Source of the DNA: Paraphysomonas bandaiensis
Taxonomy: Eukaryota > Chrysophyceae
Direction: 5' to 3'
DNA length: 64,000 bases
NCBI GenBank assembly: GCA_965644295.1
Contig: CBFFRP010000066.1
Span: 248,001-312,000, forward strand
The position numbers and the translations under genes are program-made. Numbering within the stretch: the first letter of the stretch is position 1; every line of letters starts with the position of its first letter. The notes beneath the pieces were generated by a model, which saw nothing but the letters and a program-made list of their open reading frames with translations, searched no databases and was not told the DNA's origin. Shown here in pieces: positions 36,774 through 50,805 of the stretch.

Positions 36774-39700
36774 ATGAATCCATCCATTCGCTGTGTATGT
36801 CTGCTTATCAGTTTATTTCACTCTCGTATCGTAACGCTCACAGTTGCCTCAGTTGTCTCTCAAGAGGCAGCGCTGTGTGACTTCATTCAGGCGACTGATG
36901 TTACCTCCATACGGTCTGAGTGGACCTGTGCGGATGTGGGGAATAAGTGCACTTTCACTGGAGTCACTTGTTCAGGATCGCACATTACCTCAGTGGACTT
37001 ATATGATGATGGGATATCAGGATCTCTCCCGCCATCATTCGGTAATATGACCTCACTGACATATTTGGATATTGGTTACAACTCTCTCATCGGTACTCTG
37101 CCCTCATCACTGGGCCAGATGACTTATCTTAGTTATCTCTATCTACGTGACAATTCCATATCGGGTCCTCTCCCGTCATATATCGGTAATATGACTGCAT
37201 TGACATCTTTAAATATTGGTTTCAACTCTCTCATCGGTACCCTCCCCTCGTCATTGGGTCAACTGACTTCTCTTAGTTATCTCTATCTATATGACAATTC
37301 CTTGACGGGTCCTCTCCCGTCATCTATCGGTGATATGACTGCATTGACATATTTGCTTATTGGTTACAACTCCCTCAACGGTGCTCTGCCATCATCATTG
37401 GGTCAGCTGACTTCTCTGAGGTTTCTCTATCTCTCTGTCAATTCCATAACGGGTCCTCTCCCGTCATATATCGGTGACATGACTGCATTGACAGTTTTGG
37501 ATATTGGTGGCAACTCTCTCACCGGTACTCTGCCATCATCATTGGGTCAGCTGACTTCTCTTCGTGATCTCCGTTTACATTACAATTCCATAACGGGCCC
37601 TCTCCACTCATATATCGGTGATATGACTACATTGACACATTTGCATATTGGTGGCAACTCTCTCAGCGGTACTTTGCCATCATCATTGGGTCAGCTGACT
37701 TCTCTTTATTATCTCCATCTATATGGCAATTCCTTAACGGGTCCTCTCCTGTCATCTATCGGTGATATGACTGCATTGACGTATTTGCATATTGGTGGCA
37801 ACTCTCTCAATGGTACTTTGCCATCATCATTGGGTCAGCTTACTTCTCTTAGTTATCTCTATCTCTCTGACAATTCCATAACGGGTTCTCTTCCTTCATC
37901 AATTGGTGATATGACTGCAATGGCATATTTGCTTATTGGTGACAACTCTCTCAGTGGTACTCTGCCCTCATCATTGGGTCAGCTGTCTTCTCTTGTTGAG
38001 CTCTATTTCTATGACAATTCCTTGGCGGGTTTTCTCCCCGAATCTTTTTCCAGTCTAACCAAATTACAACTTCTAAGGGGTGAAGGTAATGTGTTCACAG
38101 GTGTCTACCCTTCCGATCTATGCACAATAACTACGTTAACAACCTTCTACCTTACACAAAACACTTACCACGAATGCTTGAGACCCACATCCGCACCGAC
38201 TCCTTTCCCTTCAGGGCAACCGACAATACAGCCATCTGTTCAACCTACAGGACAGCCTTCTGGGACCCCTACAGGACAACCATCTGGGACCCCTACAGGA
38301 CAACCATCTGGGATCCCTACTGGCCAACCATCTGGTAAACCTACAGGACAGCCTTCTGGTGAGCCAACAGGACAGCCATCATGTCCGCCATCTGGGACCC
38401 CTACAGGACAACCATCTGGGATCCCTACTGGCCAACCATCTGGTAAACCTACAGGACAGCCTTCTGGTGAGCCAACAGGACAGCCATCATGTCCGCCATC
38501 TGGGACCCCTACAGGACAACCATCTGGGATCCCTACTGGCCAACCATCTGGTAAACCTACAGGACAGCCTTCTGGTGGGCCAACAGGACAGCCATCATGT
38601 CCGCCATCTGGGACCCCTACAGGACAACCATCTGGGACCCCTACCAGACAGCCATCAGGTGAACCAACAGAACAACCATCTCGGATCCCCACTGGACAGC
38701 CATCATGTCAACCCACAGGTGAGCCATCTGGGATCCCTACTGGCCAACCATCTGGTAAACCTACAGGACAACCATCTGGGATCCCTACAGGACAACCATC
38801 AGGTCAACCCTCAGGACAGCCATCAGGTGAACCTACAGAACAACCCTCAGGTCAGCCATCTGGGACCCCTACAGGACAACCATCTGGGATCCCTACTGGC
38901 CAACCATCTGGTAAACCTACAGGACAGCCGTCTGGTGAGCCAACAGGACAGCCATCATGTCCGCCATCTGGTGAGCCCTCAGGACCACCATCTGGGATCC
39001 CTACTCGCCAGCCATCTGGTGAACCGACAGGACAACCATCTGGTGAACCTACGGGACAGCCATCTGTTCTACCTACAGGACAACCTTATCGGATCCCGAC
39101 AACACAGCCATCTGTTCAACCAAGAGGTCAGCCATCTGGTCAACCCTCAGGACAACCATCTGGGATCCCAACAGCACAGCCATCAAGTCAGCCATCTGTT
39201 CAACCTACAGGACAGCTATCTGTTCAACCTACAGGGCAACCATCTGGTCAACCCTCAGGACAACCATCTGGAATCCCAACAGCACCGCCGTCAAGTCAGC
39301 CATCTGTTCAGCCTACAGGACAGCCATCTGTACAACCAAAAGGGCATCCATCTGTTCAACCTACAGGACAGCTATCTGGGATCCCAACAGCACCACCATC
39401 AAGTCAGCCATCTGTTCAGCCTACAGGACAGCCATCTGGACAACCAAAAGGGCATCCATCTGTTCAACCTACAGGACAGCTATCTGGGATCCCAACAGGA
39501 CCGCCATCAAGTCAGTCATCTGTTCGACCTACAGGACAGCCGTCATATCCACCTACAGGACAACCATCTGGGATTCCAACAGGTCAGCCGTCATGTCAAC
39601 CTACAGTAGAGGCACCTGGGTTATCTACTGGGCAGCCAGCGTGTCAACCTACAGGACAGCCATCTGGGCAACAACATTCGACTTTTCCATCGACGCATGC

Positions 39701-42700
39701 TCCTTCAGTTGCACATTTACCTGAGATGTTACGTATGGTCTGGACCGCGTATCGAGATTACATTACACTTTCAATTCAGCTCTCAAATAGCGGTTATGTC
39801 TATTGCGCAAGCTTTGAATCTATGGTAATCGTCGACTCTGTAAGTTCTGTAATTTCTGCAAACAATTTTGACTATGTGAACGGCGTTTCTGTCAACGCCT
39901 CAATCTCGATTACATCTCTGACACCGTCCACGAATTACACACTTTATTGTGTCACGCAAAACAATGACTTGTTAGCTACCTCGTATGAAGAAATGCTCTC
40001 GAATGCAGTCGTTTGGAAAACTCTATGTTGTAAGAGCATATATGTGGATTTGAATATGCTTGTGCTGCAAGAATATAGTGTGGGCTGGAATATGGTTGCA
40101 GTTACCCTTTCGGCAGCTCCGTCATCTGACAGTGATGTGTGGATATCTGCTGAGGTGTCAAATAGCAGTGGTTCGTACACTGTATCCCCCTTTCTGGATG
40201 ACACTGTGACTGTTACGCATTCCTCATGGTCGAAGACACATTTCTTCACTGTCGCCAACTGTGCGCCGGGACTGTACACACTACAGGTGACGATGATGGA
40301 TTTTTCAGTGCAGCGGGAGTATGATGTGGTCTTCCGAAGTGGCCAGTCGTTCACTGTAGAGCCCTCTGCAGTAGAACCCAGCACCCCGCGTTTAACGTCA
40401 GCACAGTTCTCGAAGAGTGGTGAGTCCGCTGTCCTGAAATTTGATTCACCTACGGACAAGGCGCAATATTCCTCATATTTCAAGTGCTCTCGTCTCCTGA
40501 ATGTAGCTGGGGCCTCATCGTCAGACTGTCTTTGGACCTCGGCCACCACACTTACTGTGTATTTCAAAGGGCCTCTTCTTCCTGAAGTGGGTGATAGTGT
40601 GGTGCTGCTACCGGGTCAACTGCGAGCTCAATGCACCTCCACATCATCAGAGTGTACAGACTGGGCTACTGTGAACAGAACAGAGATGATTTTAGCTGCC
40701 CCCTACAACCCCATCTCACCAACGCTCGTTGTGACATACCCAAAGGTCTCCAGTCTCTGCGACAGACCTGTAATCGATATTACTGCCTCCTCTGGTTCTG
40801 GTGGTCGACCATGGAAGCACTTTAACATCACTGTGACCAGTGCTAGCAATACTGTTCATACAGTTCAGAAATGGCTTACAGAGAATTACGTGATTAGCCC
40901 ACCGCCTGCAATACCAGCCCAACTATTTCAAGGTGGTTATAGGTACATCTTTGAGCTATGGCTGTGCAATTTTCTCGGTGAATGCAGCTCTGCCATAGCT
41001 ATCATAAAAACAGTAAATGATATTCTGCCGTATGTTTCTATGGTGGGACAACTCTCTCGACAGATATTCACTTACACTCCTCTGGCACTGCAGTCGAATG
41101 CTTTTCTAAATGAATGCGATGGATCTGTATCGTATTCCAACTTAATATATGACTGGAAAATATTCGAGGGTGAAGTGGAGCACTCTGAGTTAGTGTCGTT
41201 GTCGAGTGACCCGAGAAAATTTAAGTTACCACCTTATTCTTTGAACGTAAGTTCTGTTTACGAAGTAAAGTTATCTGTGATAAGCTCTCTGTCGGGTCTG
41301 TCGTCGTCAGCAGTTGTATACGTGTCCGTAGTTCAGTCCAATATTGTGGCAATCATCGAGGGAGGATCACAGCAATCATTGCGAATCGGTGGGAGCGTGT
41401 TATTGGATGCATCTGGCAGTTATGATAAAAACATTCCACCCGAATTACGCCCTCCAGCTGAGAGCAGTGGGTTTGAATTCCGTTGGACTTGCATGCAGTT
41501 GTTTCCAGCTCTCCTTCTGCGGTGTGATGATTTGAATATACATTCGAATAGTATTACAACTCCACATTTACTACATATATTTACTACGAATAAGACAAAG
41601 GAGCACTCGGAGTATTCGATAAGTGTGGAAGTGCTTAGTGTTGCTGACGGCAGGCAAGCAGAGAGCTCAGTGGTTGTACGAGTGACTGAGGCATTGGCTC
41701 CGATTGTGACTATAAGGAGGAGCGAAGCAGCGAGTGGTGTCAACCCTTCGTCTTCCATGGTTTTGCTGGGAACTGTGCAATTAGATGTCGCCCAATCAGC
41801 ATTTTGGACCATCAACGAGCCTTCTGTTGCTCTCTCTTCTATCACATCTACGGCGACGTATGTATCACTAGCGAAAGGGCTACACTCCATCAATTTGGTG
41901 GTTAGTGCCGGCTCTATTCCTGGTCGGTCGGTTCCCTATGTGTTTTCACTTACCTGTGGCTCGTCCACAGCATCATTGACAGTGATTTTTAATACTCCTC
42001 CTCAGCCTGGTCTACTTGCAGTGTTCCCTCCCTCAGGTATAGCGTGGGATACAGTCTTTACACTCATTGCGGAGTCTTGGACTGATGAAGACTTGCCATT
42101 GTCCTATGCAATGGGTTATGTGGAGAATGACTACTATCCGATTGTGAGAAGTCGGTTGGAGACGTCTTATGTCAGCTCCACATTTCCACCTGGGGACAGT
42201 AAGAATGGATACACATTGTTGTGTTATGTTCGTGTGCTGGATAGTTTGGATGTAGGTTCTCTGTTGCAGGCGTCTGTTGTGGTTCGTTCCAATACATCCC
42301 TCTCGGCAACATTAGCAAGCGAGAAGTTTCGATTGGAACTAGAATCGAGTGGAAACAATATTGAGTTGACGAAGCAAATTCTCTCATTGTCTAGTTCTTA
42401 TCTGAACACCAAGAACTGCTCCTCAGCACCCAACTGTACCACTTTGAACCGTCACGAGTGTTTTAGTGTTGATCATACATGTGGATCATGCTTGACTGGG
42501 TATGTGGGAGAAGAGGGTGCATCTAATCATAGTTGTGTACCGGAAAGCGATTTGTTAACACCTTCTCCAGGTGTGGTTTGTGGTACTGACTATGACTGCA
42601 GTGTATGGGAGTACTGTAAGGATTCGGAGTCACCCTCCGTTTGTGATTATCGTCGGCAAACATGTACCGGCAACTGCTCGCATCGAGGCACCTGCATACT

Positions 42701-45700
42701 TCAGGACAGTGACAGCGGAGCTGCTGTGTCCGAGTGTATATTGATTGACTCTTCATGTGAGGCGAAGTGTCTGTGTGATAAAGGATTCAGTGGCTTGTTT
42801 TGTGAGTATACAGCTGAGGAGGCGAGAGTACGCACTAATATGAGAGAAGCCAATCTCAAGGAGTTAGATGGTGTCACTAGAGTGGATGATCCAACTGTGG
42901 AGTCGATTTTGGAGTGGCAACAAATTCTAGTTGCACTTACAACACAACCGAGTGAACTATCTGAAGTGGGGGCAGAGCATGGTCTCAATATTGCTGATGT
43001 GATTTTAAGTAATGCTACACTGCAAACGGTGGACACATATGAGGCGTACAGTGACACGCTGACAGCAGTAGATAGCATTGCCACTGTGTCAATGAATATT
43101 TTGTTATCCTCATTGACCTCGTCCAATATCACTCGTCACCGCAGTCTCCTTTTCAACGAGAGCTCATTCATCGCCTCCCGAGTTGCGTCCGCGCTGGACA
43201 CTTATGGGTCAGGTGTAAGACGATCTCTGATTGAGGGCCAACGCGGGAATCAGATTTTACGAAAGTCATTTCAACAAATTACAGAAGTTTTTTCCTTTTC
43301 AGTTAATAGTGAAGATATTTCAATGGCAGTACCACAGTCATTTGCAAAGACGTCGGCTGGATTACTGCCCTCGTCTTTCCAATTTCTTAGAAATAGTACT
43401 CGGCACCCCTCGCAGAGTTTGAAGGTTTCATTGAGTAGTATTCGGTCGAAGCTTTATGACAATGAGAATTACAATTCGGATGTGTTGCAAATGGCTATTG
43501 ATGGCTCGATGTACTCCAACGATTCTTTCAAGATAATTATACAAAATAATTATCCTATCTACTACGGCCGAGTACACGCCAACAATACCACATTTAACGT
43601 GACTTGTGATCGTGATGTGTACACCACTCACGTAGTACCCTGTCACCCGTCAGCTGTGAACGTCACTTGTAATGGCACTGCCGCAAATGTACGGCTACGT
43701 TGCCCGGATATTTTCTCTGCACCTCATTGCCGAGTCTTGTCTACCAGAGGGAACTTCAACTGCACAGTTGACTCCTATACTTCGTGGAACACCACATGCT
43801 TGTGTCAGCTCACTTCATCAGGATATCACTTCGGAGGTAATGACCTGTCATCGTATGATACAAACCCTTCTCCCTCTCAGCGACGCGTGGACGAGACAGG
43901 GCAAGAGCAGGCAATTCTGCGAGAGTCGGGGTATGTGGAGCTCGTGAGCACATCAGAGTACGTTGCTGGCGACTTTACTGCAACCGTTGTTCTGGCTCAG
44001 GAGTTCGATTCACCTGAGGACTTGCAAGCAGTACTTTTGGTTGTATCGTTGTTCGGAACAATTTGGGGCATGGGATTCCTTGCAATGTGTTATATGTTTG
44101 CAACGTCAGCGTATTTTTCCAAAAGTGAGAAATTAAAACAGTGTGCGACGACCCCGAGTCTTGACCTCAATAGTGCTTCCCAAAATGCAATTACCGCGGA
44201 TTCTATGAAAATGCGACTTCATTCATATGTAAAGGAGGTTTTTCCGGCAGTGTACAACGCAGAATCGCCGTGGAGTCGATTGTGGAGAGAGCTGAAGAGC
44301 CATCATCGTTACATAGCTTTAGTTCTCTCGAAAGACTACACGAATACAGTGAACCACAAAATTCGAGTGTTGTTACACCTGTTAACAACACTTTCCATGC
44401 TGATGTTTTTCCTGGCGTTGTTGTATGACTTTGAGGTAATTGCATTAATTATTATCATCCAACAATACCTATAATATATTATATTGTTTTTCGTCTTGCT
44501 AATGACGTTCATATAGTATCCAGAAGACAATGGAAAATGTGAGGCTCATACCACTGCCTCACAGTGCGCAACTGAGAAGTCGATGCTAGATTCATCCCAG
44601 AGAGTGTGTCAGTGGGTTGAAGATGACGACACGATTGGGGGGTACTCGTGTGTATTTGTTAGCCCTGAGGTTTCTCTGAAGGTACCTAAACTCCCTTTTC
44701 CATCTTTGCATTGGTCTTTACATCTCGTCTGTATGTGTTCATTAGGCTACCCTGATTGCCTCTGTTATATGTTCCATCTTCAGCATGTTCGGAAATGCAA
44801 TTGTCGACTTTATATTCGACATTCTAGCTGCTCCCACTGCATGTTGCTCTAGGGAAAATGCTGCTGAGCAAATAAATGGTCAGATCCAACGGCGTGTGTC
44901 TCAATTTGGCAAACGAGTGTCAGCCATAACTACAAATTTATCTGATCAATTTAGGAGTAGTGTGGGGAGGAAGAGAAAAACGTCGTCTTTTATAACGATT
45001 GAATCAACACGTCATCTGCCATATTCTTGTATTGCTGCCCAGCAGTTGGCGTTATCTTCGTTTGGCAGTATCGTGGCAGAAGTAAATCCATCGTTACAGT
45101 CCATTGAACGTCGTTCCAGTCGTAGTCAGCGCTTAAGCAGAAATACGGATGCATCCCACCCACATTCGAGTAGTTTCCAGTCCTATTACGGCATCTGTCC
45201 CGTAAGCCAACGGTCTGAGGGAGTGGATAATGTGGCAGCAATTCCGTCTACTATCCTGTCCATCTCAACGGATGATTTATATGCAGACCTATGTAGCGAT
45301 ATTGTGGAGCAAATGAGATACCTGAGAACCACTAGACAAAAGGATGCATTTATGATGGCCTGGTGGTATGTATAATGTTATGTTGTTCTATATTTTGTTG
45401 CTTTTAATGTGTTTCTTGCAGCTTGGGGAATAATGATCAATTCAAGCCAGAGTATGCGAGTATTATTGAGAAAAGACTGAAGGAACACCTTGCTTTTGTT
45501 CAGAAGGAAGTGGCTCTCAAGCGGAATAAATTGAATCAAATCGAAGACATATATATTGGTCTGGAGCTGCTCCACATGTTTGTGCTGGATGTCCTCGGTA
45601 GAGGTAAAAAGTGTTCATACGTTGCGCATTATGCGATATTGCAATCTTCACCACAATAAACGTACTTACCTACTTGGTGTATGTAGCTTCACCGGCAGCC

Positions 45701-46987
45701 AAAATATTTGAGACGAAATCAGAGGAAGAGTGAGTTGACTATAATACACTAATGAGCCATTGCTGATATCTCATATTTGCTGTGTTGTGTTTTTGCAGAT
45801 TTCGCCACACCTACGTTGTTTCAAAGTTTGTAAAAGGCATAATGTGGACTTTGGTTGTGCTGTTGAATCTCTGCTTTATTTTTTACTCCATGTTACGAGG
45901 TCTACAAAGAGGACTCGAGTGGCAGATGATGTTTCTTTTTGCATGCATTCTGCAATTTCTATTCGAGATTTTGCTGTATGAGTCGTCTGAAGTCGCCATA
46001 ATTCATTTTGTAATTCCAAGTTTAGTCCGATACGAAGTTATGACTGCTCAAACTGCACTCTACAACGCAATTGAAAGTATCAGCAATATGTCAGAAGAAA
46101 CGAACGATCTGATACTTGACACGCCTCAGTATTTGTTTGTATCCGTAAATGTTGCCAAATTTTTCCCTCATCAATTGGAGAGTGCAATTGTACGGTCCTA
46201 TCACAGCCTTTATCCGGGTGCAGTGGCTAAGAATTGGAAAGACAGAAGTGAATTTTACTGTAGAAGAGGTGCTGTGGTTCCTTCCGGTCGAACTTATACA
46301 AGACGTTTCTCTGTGATAGCTCTGTTATCTCTCTTGGTTCAGCAACTCGGCGCAGTGAGCAGCACTTGGCAGCGCATGATCATTCATCTTCTTCAGCCAC
46401 TCTTTGCTGTATCTCTGATCATGATGTGGCAATATATGTGGTACCATCCCATATATTTCATATTTCTGCTGGTACTTGCAGTGTATGTCGGATATCGCTA
46501 TCTCTCCTCGTGGAAAAATCAGGCTGAAGAGCGGATTTCAAATAAAGTCGGCCAGTGCCCAGCAATAGTGTCGCCCGATTCCTCTGCTTCTTGTGTTCCT
46601 GGAGAGGAGGGAGCGAATCATCTGAATACTGGCCCGGAAGAGGGACACATTCCCCATCACCTCTCCAGCAGTGACCCTACTATCCATCAGCAGCGACACA
46701 TGAACGATTTTCCCTCCATTGTAGAAGTAGGGCCCAACGCCACCATTGTCCCACTTCTACCAGCAACTGCACTTGATCCCATTGTTGACACAGATACGGA
46801 AGGTGCTGCTGCTGTTGCAAATACTTCATACGGCGATTCTAGTAATTTTCGGCCTGCTGAGAAAACCAGTGTCACACATAACACCGCACCCGATGCTTCC
46901 ATTGCTATGAGTAATGTTGCACCACTGCTAGTTACGGATTTCTCTTCTGATAGTGAGCTGGAATGTCTGGCATTCAAAGAAGTGTAA
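36774..46987 (+). CDS. Type B giant LRR-stalk-REJ-EGF polycystin-1-like membrane receptor
   Basis: Six exons (36774-44435, 44517-44681, 44746-45365, 45422-45603, 45687-45729, 45799-46987) join in frame to 3286 aa; introns are GT-AG, 56-83 bp. Signal peptide and LRR N-cap nearly identical to type A; about 15 LRRs (76-440); Cys C-cap; P[ST]Gx stalk (470-980); ectodomain; REJ-like module with LLDASGSYDKN (about 1520-1690); EGF-like modules (1875-2012); Cys-rich module ending NTTCLCQLTS, reminiscent of a GPS site; membrane segments near 2425 and 2530, then six in exons 3-6. The loop after segment two (exon 2) has conserved cysteines in the YPEDNGKCE context, matching type A. HHRYIALV...HKIRVLLHLLTTL before segment two is the most polycystin-1-like stretch. 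Ser-rich acidic tail. The C-terminal half is strongly diverged from type A. Confidence 0.87.
38200..39690 (+). repeat. Coding minisatellite: stalk of first type B receptor
   Basis: About 500 residues of PSGx/PTGx tetrapeptides. A 108-bp block (36 aa), marked by a CCATCATGTCCGCCATC junction at 38381, 38489 and 38597, is repeated three times. Unlike type A the units are rich in Ile, Val and Lys at the variable position. Confidence 0.9.
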
Positions 46988-47699
46988 GGACGAATATCTC
47001 AAATATATATTTTGTGATTTTAACAGTAATTACTTTTTATCAGATGTGATGACGAATACGATGATTCAACTGAATTTGAACTCTGATACGTTCTGTGGAG
47101 ACAAAATCGAAACCAACCGAAGTATGCACATATCGTGCGACAAGATTTGTGTGGTATCTAGCGTGTGCAAGATACAGAAAATGAGCTATTGATGAATGCT
47201 GTATTTGGTAATGCAAATTTTTGTAACATATATTTCTGTTTTACTTTAATTATGCTTTGTCCTATGCAGTATGTTGCATGTATGTTTCCAATAAATAGTA
47301 GCATCTTAAAGAAGTAATAATTCTGATTTTTACAAGTAATACCACGATTTTACATCATAAACTACCGCGGTATAAGCTCTCTCTCTATTTACACTCCACA
47401 CAAGCACTAAGGGTTTGGCTAAATCAATTGATCAGGTTTGGTCTGGCTATAGACTTGTTATAGTACAAGGTTAACTCTAGCACGAATATATCTGTCAATA
47501 CTATCGGAATATCTGATAATGTTTGCAGAAAAAGATGGAGATGTAGCCCTACGAATTAGATAATTAAATTTAAAGTAGTTATGAATTGTTCTTGACACAG
47601 CACCCATATATGTATTATGTAGCATACAACCTTGCTTACTGACTATGATAGTACTATGAGATAGGTCTCTAAGTACACACACACATCATTACCATTAAC

Positions 47700-48018
47700 A
47701 TTGTTGAGTTCTGCTGTTGGAGCAATTAAAAGCTGTAATTCTAAGGTATTAGAATTGTGACCGTTAGTCGAAGAATACAGTAGTGGTTAACAGTATTATG
47801 AGAACTAACAACATGATGGCTACTGTAGTAATGAAACTGAATATAATATAGTGATCATACAAGATAGTGACGATGTACGATCATACAAGAAATGATTGGT
47901 CGTAGAGATAACATGAAATTGATGAATGAGAAGTGATATTGATTATGATTTTATAATAAGATTCATGAGTGAATACACGTCCAGTTAACTTAGTAAATCA
48001 TCCAATTGTGTCATGACA
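47700..48018. mobile_element. Relative of the 293-601 MITE
   Basis: About 300 bp match 293-601 in the same orientation, sharing TCTGCTGTTGGAGCAATTAA-like and ACACGTCCAGTTAACTTAGT stretches. Both terminal inverted repeats are decayed, indicating an older insertion. Confidence 0.65.
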
Positions 48019-48429
48019 TCTATATTGTCCATCAGCTCCTGTACATTCTCCTTCGACATAGATATCCATATGATGTTATCGTGTGCAAGAGAAAACTGAG
48101 AAGCGAAGAATGCTTATTAGAAGCTGATCCACAAACACACATACAATAAACCAGTCCGGTTCTCTGTGGACTACAGCGCACTCACGATATAACGCCCTTC
48201 CTATATTGCAATCTCTCTAGTAATGATAACGGGAGTATGTGTATTGACAGTAGCATCAGCTGCTGCTTGGATTGATTATGAGCATATTCATCGCCTGTAG
48301 TTGTCACGATAATTGCCTGAGATAGCACATTGTTTCTAACTGTGACTATGTGGCAGTTCACTGGGTTCACTATGTGTATCTTAGCTTAGTATGTCCATGT
48401 ACTGTATATACAGAGTGTAATGATCACCC

Positions 48430-48643
48430 AAAAGTGGAGGTTTTCTGTAAAAAAGCCTACATTCGTCCACTGTAACGAGAGTATCCACCATATTAACGAC
48501 AAAAGAAACTATAGGTTTATATAAAAGTGGAGGTTTTCTGTAAAAAAGCCTACATTCGTCCACTGTAACGAGAGTATCCACCATATTAACCACAAAAGAA
48601 ACTATAGGTTTATATAAAAGTGGAGGTTTTCTGTAAAAAAGCC
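48430..48643. repeat. 93-bp tandem repeat, 2.3 copies
   Basis: Units start at 48430, 48523 and 48616 (the last truncated), each opening AAAAGTGGAGGTTTTCTGTA. The first two differ by only about one base. Non-coding; an antisense frame here just repeats the unit. Confidence 0.9.
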
Positions 48644-49171
48644 CTCATATTTGTCTTTTTCCTCCTAAAATTCCTGCTTTTCATGTTCAGAAAGTCTATA
48701 TACTCACTCTCTAGTGGCCTAATAGGAATTCCTATTAAGGTTTAGTAGGCCGGTGTTGGAGATAGTCCAAGAGATTGTTCACTTCTGTCATCAAGAATAG
48801 TCGACACTGTGACTATATCTGACAATGCTTCACCCCGCTGGTAGCACATAACAAAGTTGTCCAACAGCTTTTCTTTTAGCAAGTTGCTACTGCTGTTTAC
48901 TGTTTGTATGCGACCAGTACAAAGAAAAGCTATCTAATGATCAGATTGCAGATATATTGATGAAATCTTTGTGTGTGTGTGTGTGACTTATGAGAGATGA
49001 GATGTCTAGGCGAGGATCAGAAATCACCAGTGGTGGTTATTGGAGAGGCTAGCTGAAATGTCAGAGTCATACATCCACCTGTTTGTCTTATGTGGTTTTT
49101 GGTGGTTGCGTATCCGTCAGTTATGTCTCGAGATATCAAGATTCTATCTTCAGCTTTGAATTGAGAGGGGA

Positions 49172-49440
49172 GTGTTGAGTTCTGCTATTTGAGAGCAATT
49201 GAGAGCTGTAGTTCAAAGATATTTGACATGACTGTTAATAGAAGAATGCAGAAGTGGTAAACTGTATTATGAACTAATGTCATGTTAGCAATCATAGTAG
49301 TGAAACTGAATTATATTGACCGTATAAGATCGTGATATCTAAGATTGTATGGAAATGATTGGTAGTAAAGACAACATGAATTTGGCGATTGACAAGTGAT
49401 ATTGATCATAAGTTTATTAAATGATACTATATGTTTCTAA
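49172..49440. mobile_element. Diverged relative of the 293-601 MITE
   Basis: Shares the ordered landmarks of the family (TGTTGAGTTCTGCT, AGCTGTA, GAAATGATTGGT, AACATGAA, AAGTGATATTGAT) but with many changes and no clear ends. Confidence 0.4.
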
Positions 49441-49939
49441 CTTATAATATCAGCATAGAGTGAAAGTATTTTTCAGTTATGTCGATTTCTATCAGTTGAC
49501 TACATACCATGTACAGTAGGTTCACGATGCAACTTGTATTTATATTATTCCTGCCTTGTATAATATAGGTTCTTGATTGATTGTGTAGCATTTCCGTGTC
49601 TCTTACAAACAATATCTAGTTAAGTTCATTTCATCCTGCCTTTTTCAGCATTTACAGATCAGATATCCACTTTTACACGAATTGAAGAAGAAACACATAA
49701 TATTGTACCAATGTTAATATTCGATTACTTGCTTCATCGTGCAACGCGTGTATTACATTACATACCAATGAGAGTATTACTGTTGAATATAGACAAAAAA
49801 CAAATGATCACTAAGTTAAACAATAAGTAATCAATATATCAATATATCAATATCGCAGGAAATTAATCAACAAAACGGTAATGAACGTGAAATATAAAAA
49901 GATATTTCAAATGTTATCATAAGCTACTTAGTAATTGTT

Positions 49940-50740
49940 AGACTTAAGAATACATTATGAGCATCATTCAGTTGCTTCATGCGAACTTCTTCCTTCTCTA
50001 CATTCAAAGATGAGATGTCTTGGCAGCCTGCTTTGCTTTCTTTTCAGCTGCCTTTTCTGCCGCGGATAATACAGCCAACCGTTGTTTCTCGCTCTCTTTA
50101 GCAATGATATTGGCCGCCTTCATACGTCTTCATTCTTCTTGTACTTTTATGGCTTTACCACAACGGTCCTCTTCTCGTCATAAGCGTGAGCTCTGCTGCA
50201 CGCCGTTTTCTCTCCGCAGGCAGACCAATGACGGATATGGGTCAGTTCGTCTCTGTTGATGCTCGAAAGTCCCGGTAAAATGCCCTGAAATATCATCTCA
50301 GGGTAAGAAACAGTTCCACGAAGTTTTACACGTCAGAATAGAACATTTCATTAATTCCAACGGCTCTTCTGAGATGTCGAGTAACACTGATACATCATTT
50401 TCTCAAAATCTACAGTGACACTTTTGTCATCAGGTGGGAAGGCAATCCTGACCACAGTGAGCATAGCCGGCAGCAACTCCATTTCGAGTCATGACATTAT
50501 CAAACGCATGACATAACAACAACAAGCTGCTGCACATGGTGGTCTCGAAGACCATGTCCAGAAAGAACAGACGGATATGTAGACATGAATCGATCAAACG
50601 CTGCTGGTCTACTTCTCTCCAGTTGTCTGTATAGGAGGGAATCTATCACCATTAATGGGGGGGTTTATGTATGGCATTGAACTCCTTGATTGTCGGTACA
50701 TTGCTTCGGTTCCACACCTTCTTGTCTTACAGTGTATATG
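49940..50740 (-). pseudogene. Decayed protein-coding remnant, family not recognised
   Basis: On the minus strand several protein-like runs lie in order but in different frames, interrupted by stops: a stretch containing VWNRSNVPTIKEFNAIHK near 50700, one containing DNWREVDQQRLIDSC and FFLDMVFETTM near 50550-50620, one containing SVTVDFEKMMYQC near 50410, and an Ala/Lys/Glu-rich coiled-coil-like run (KAAEKKAKQAAK) near 50030. A 7-C homopolymer and short indels separate them. Local base composition is higher in GC than the flanks. It could be a dead host gene or a transposon-derived gene; no family is assigned. Confidence 0.3.
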
Positions 50741-50805
50741 TGTGTGTGGGTTATACACAGTGCGTGTTATATATACATATATACACTATCCTCATAGCTC
50801 ATAGA

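Noticed and set aside
38359-39609. 416-codon plus frame, a 150-codon minus frame (38240-38692) and a 371-codon plus frame (61313-62428)
   Set aside because: These are out-of-phase or antisense readings of stalk minisatellites, whose units rarely make stops.
39944-40567. 207-codon antisense frame also present at 63258-63881
   Set aside because: Its conservation follows from duplication of the overlying type B ectodomain code; the sense frame is the one with conserved motifs and splice structure.
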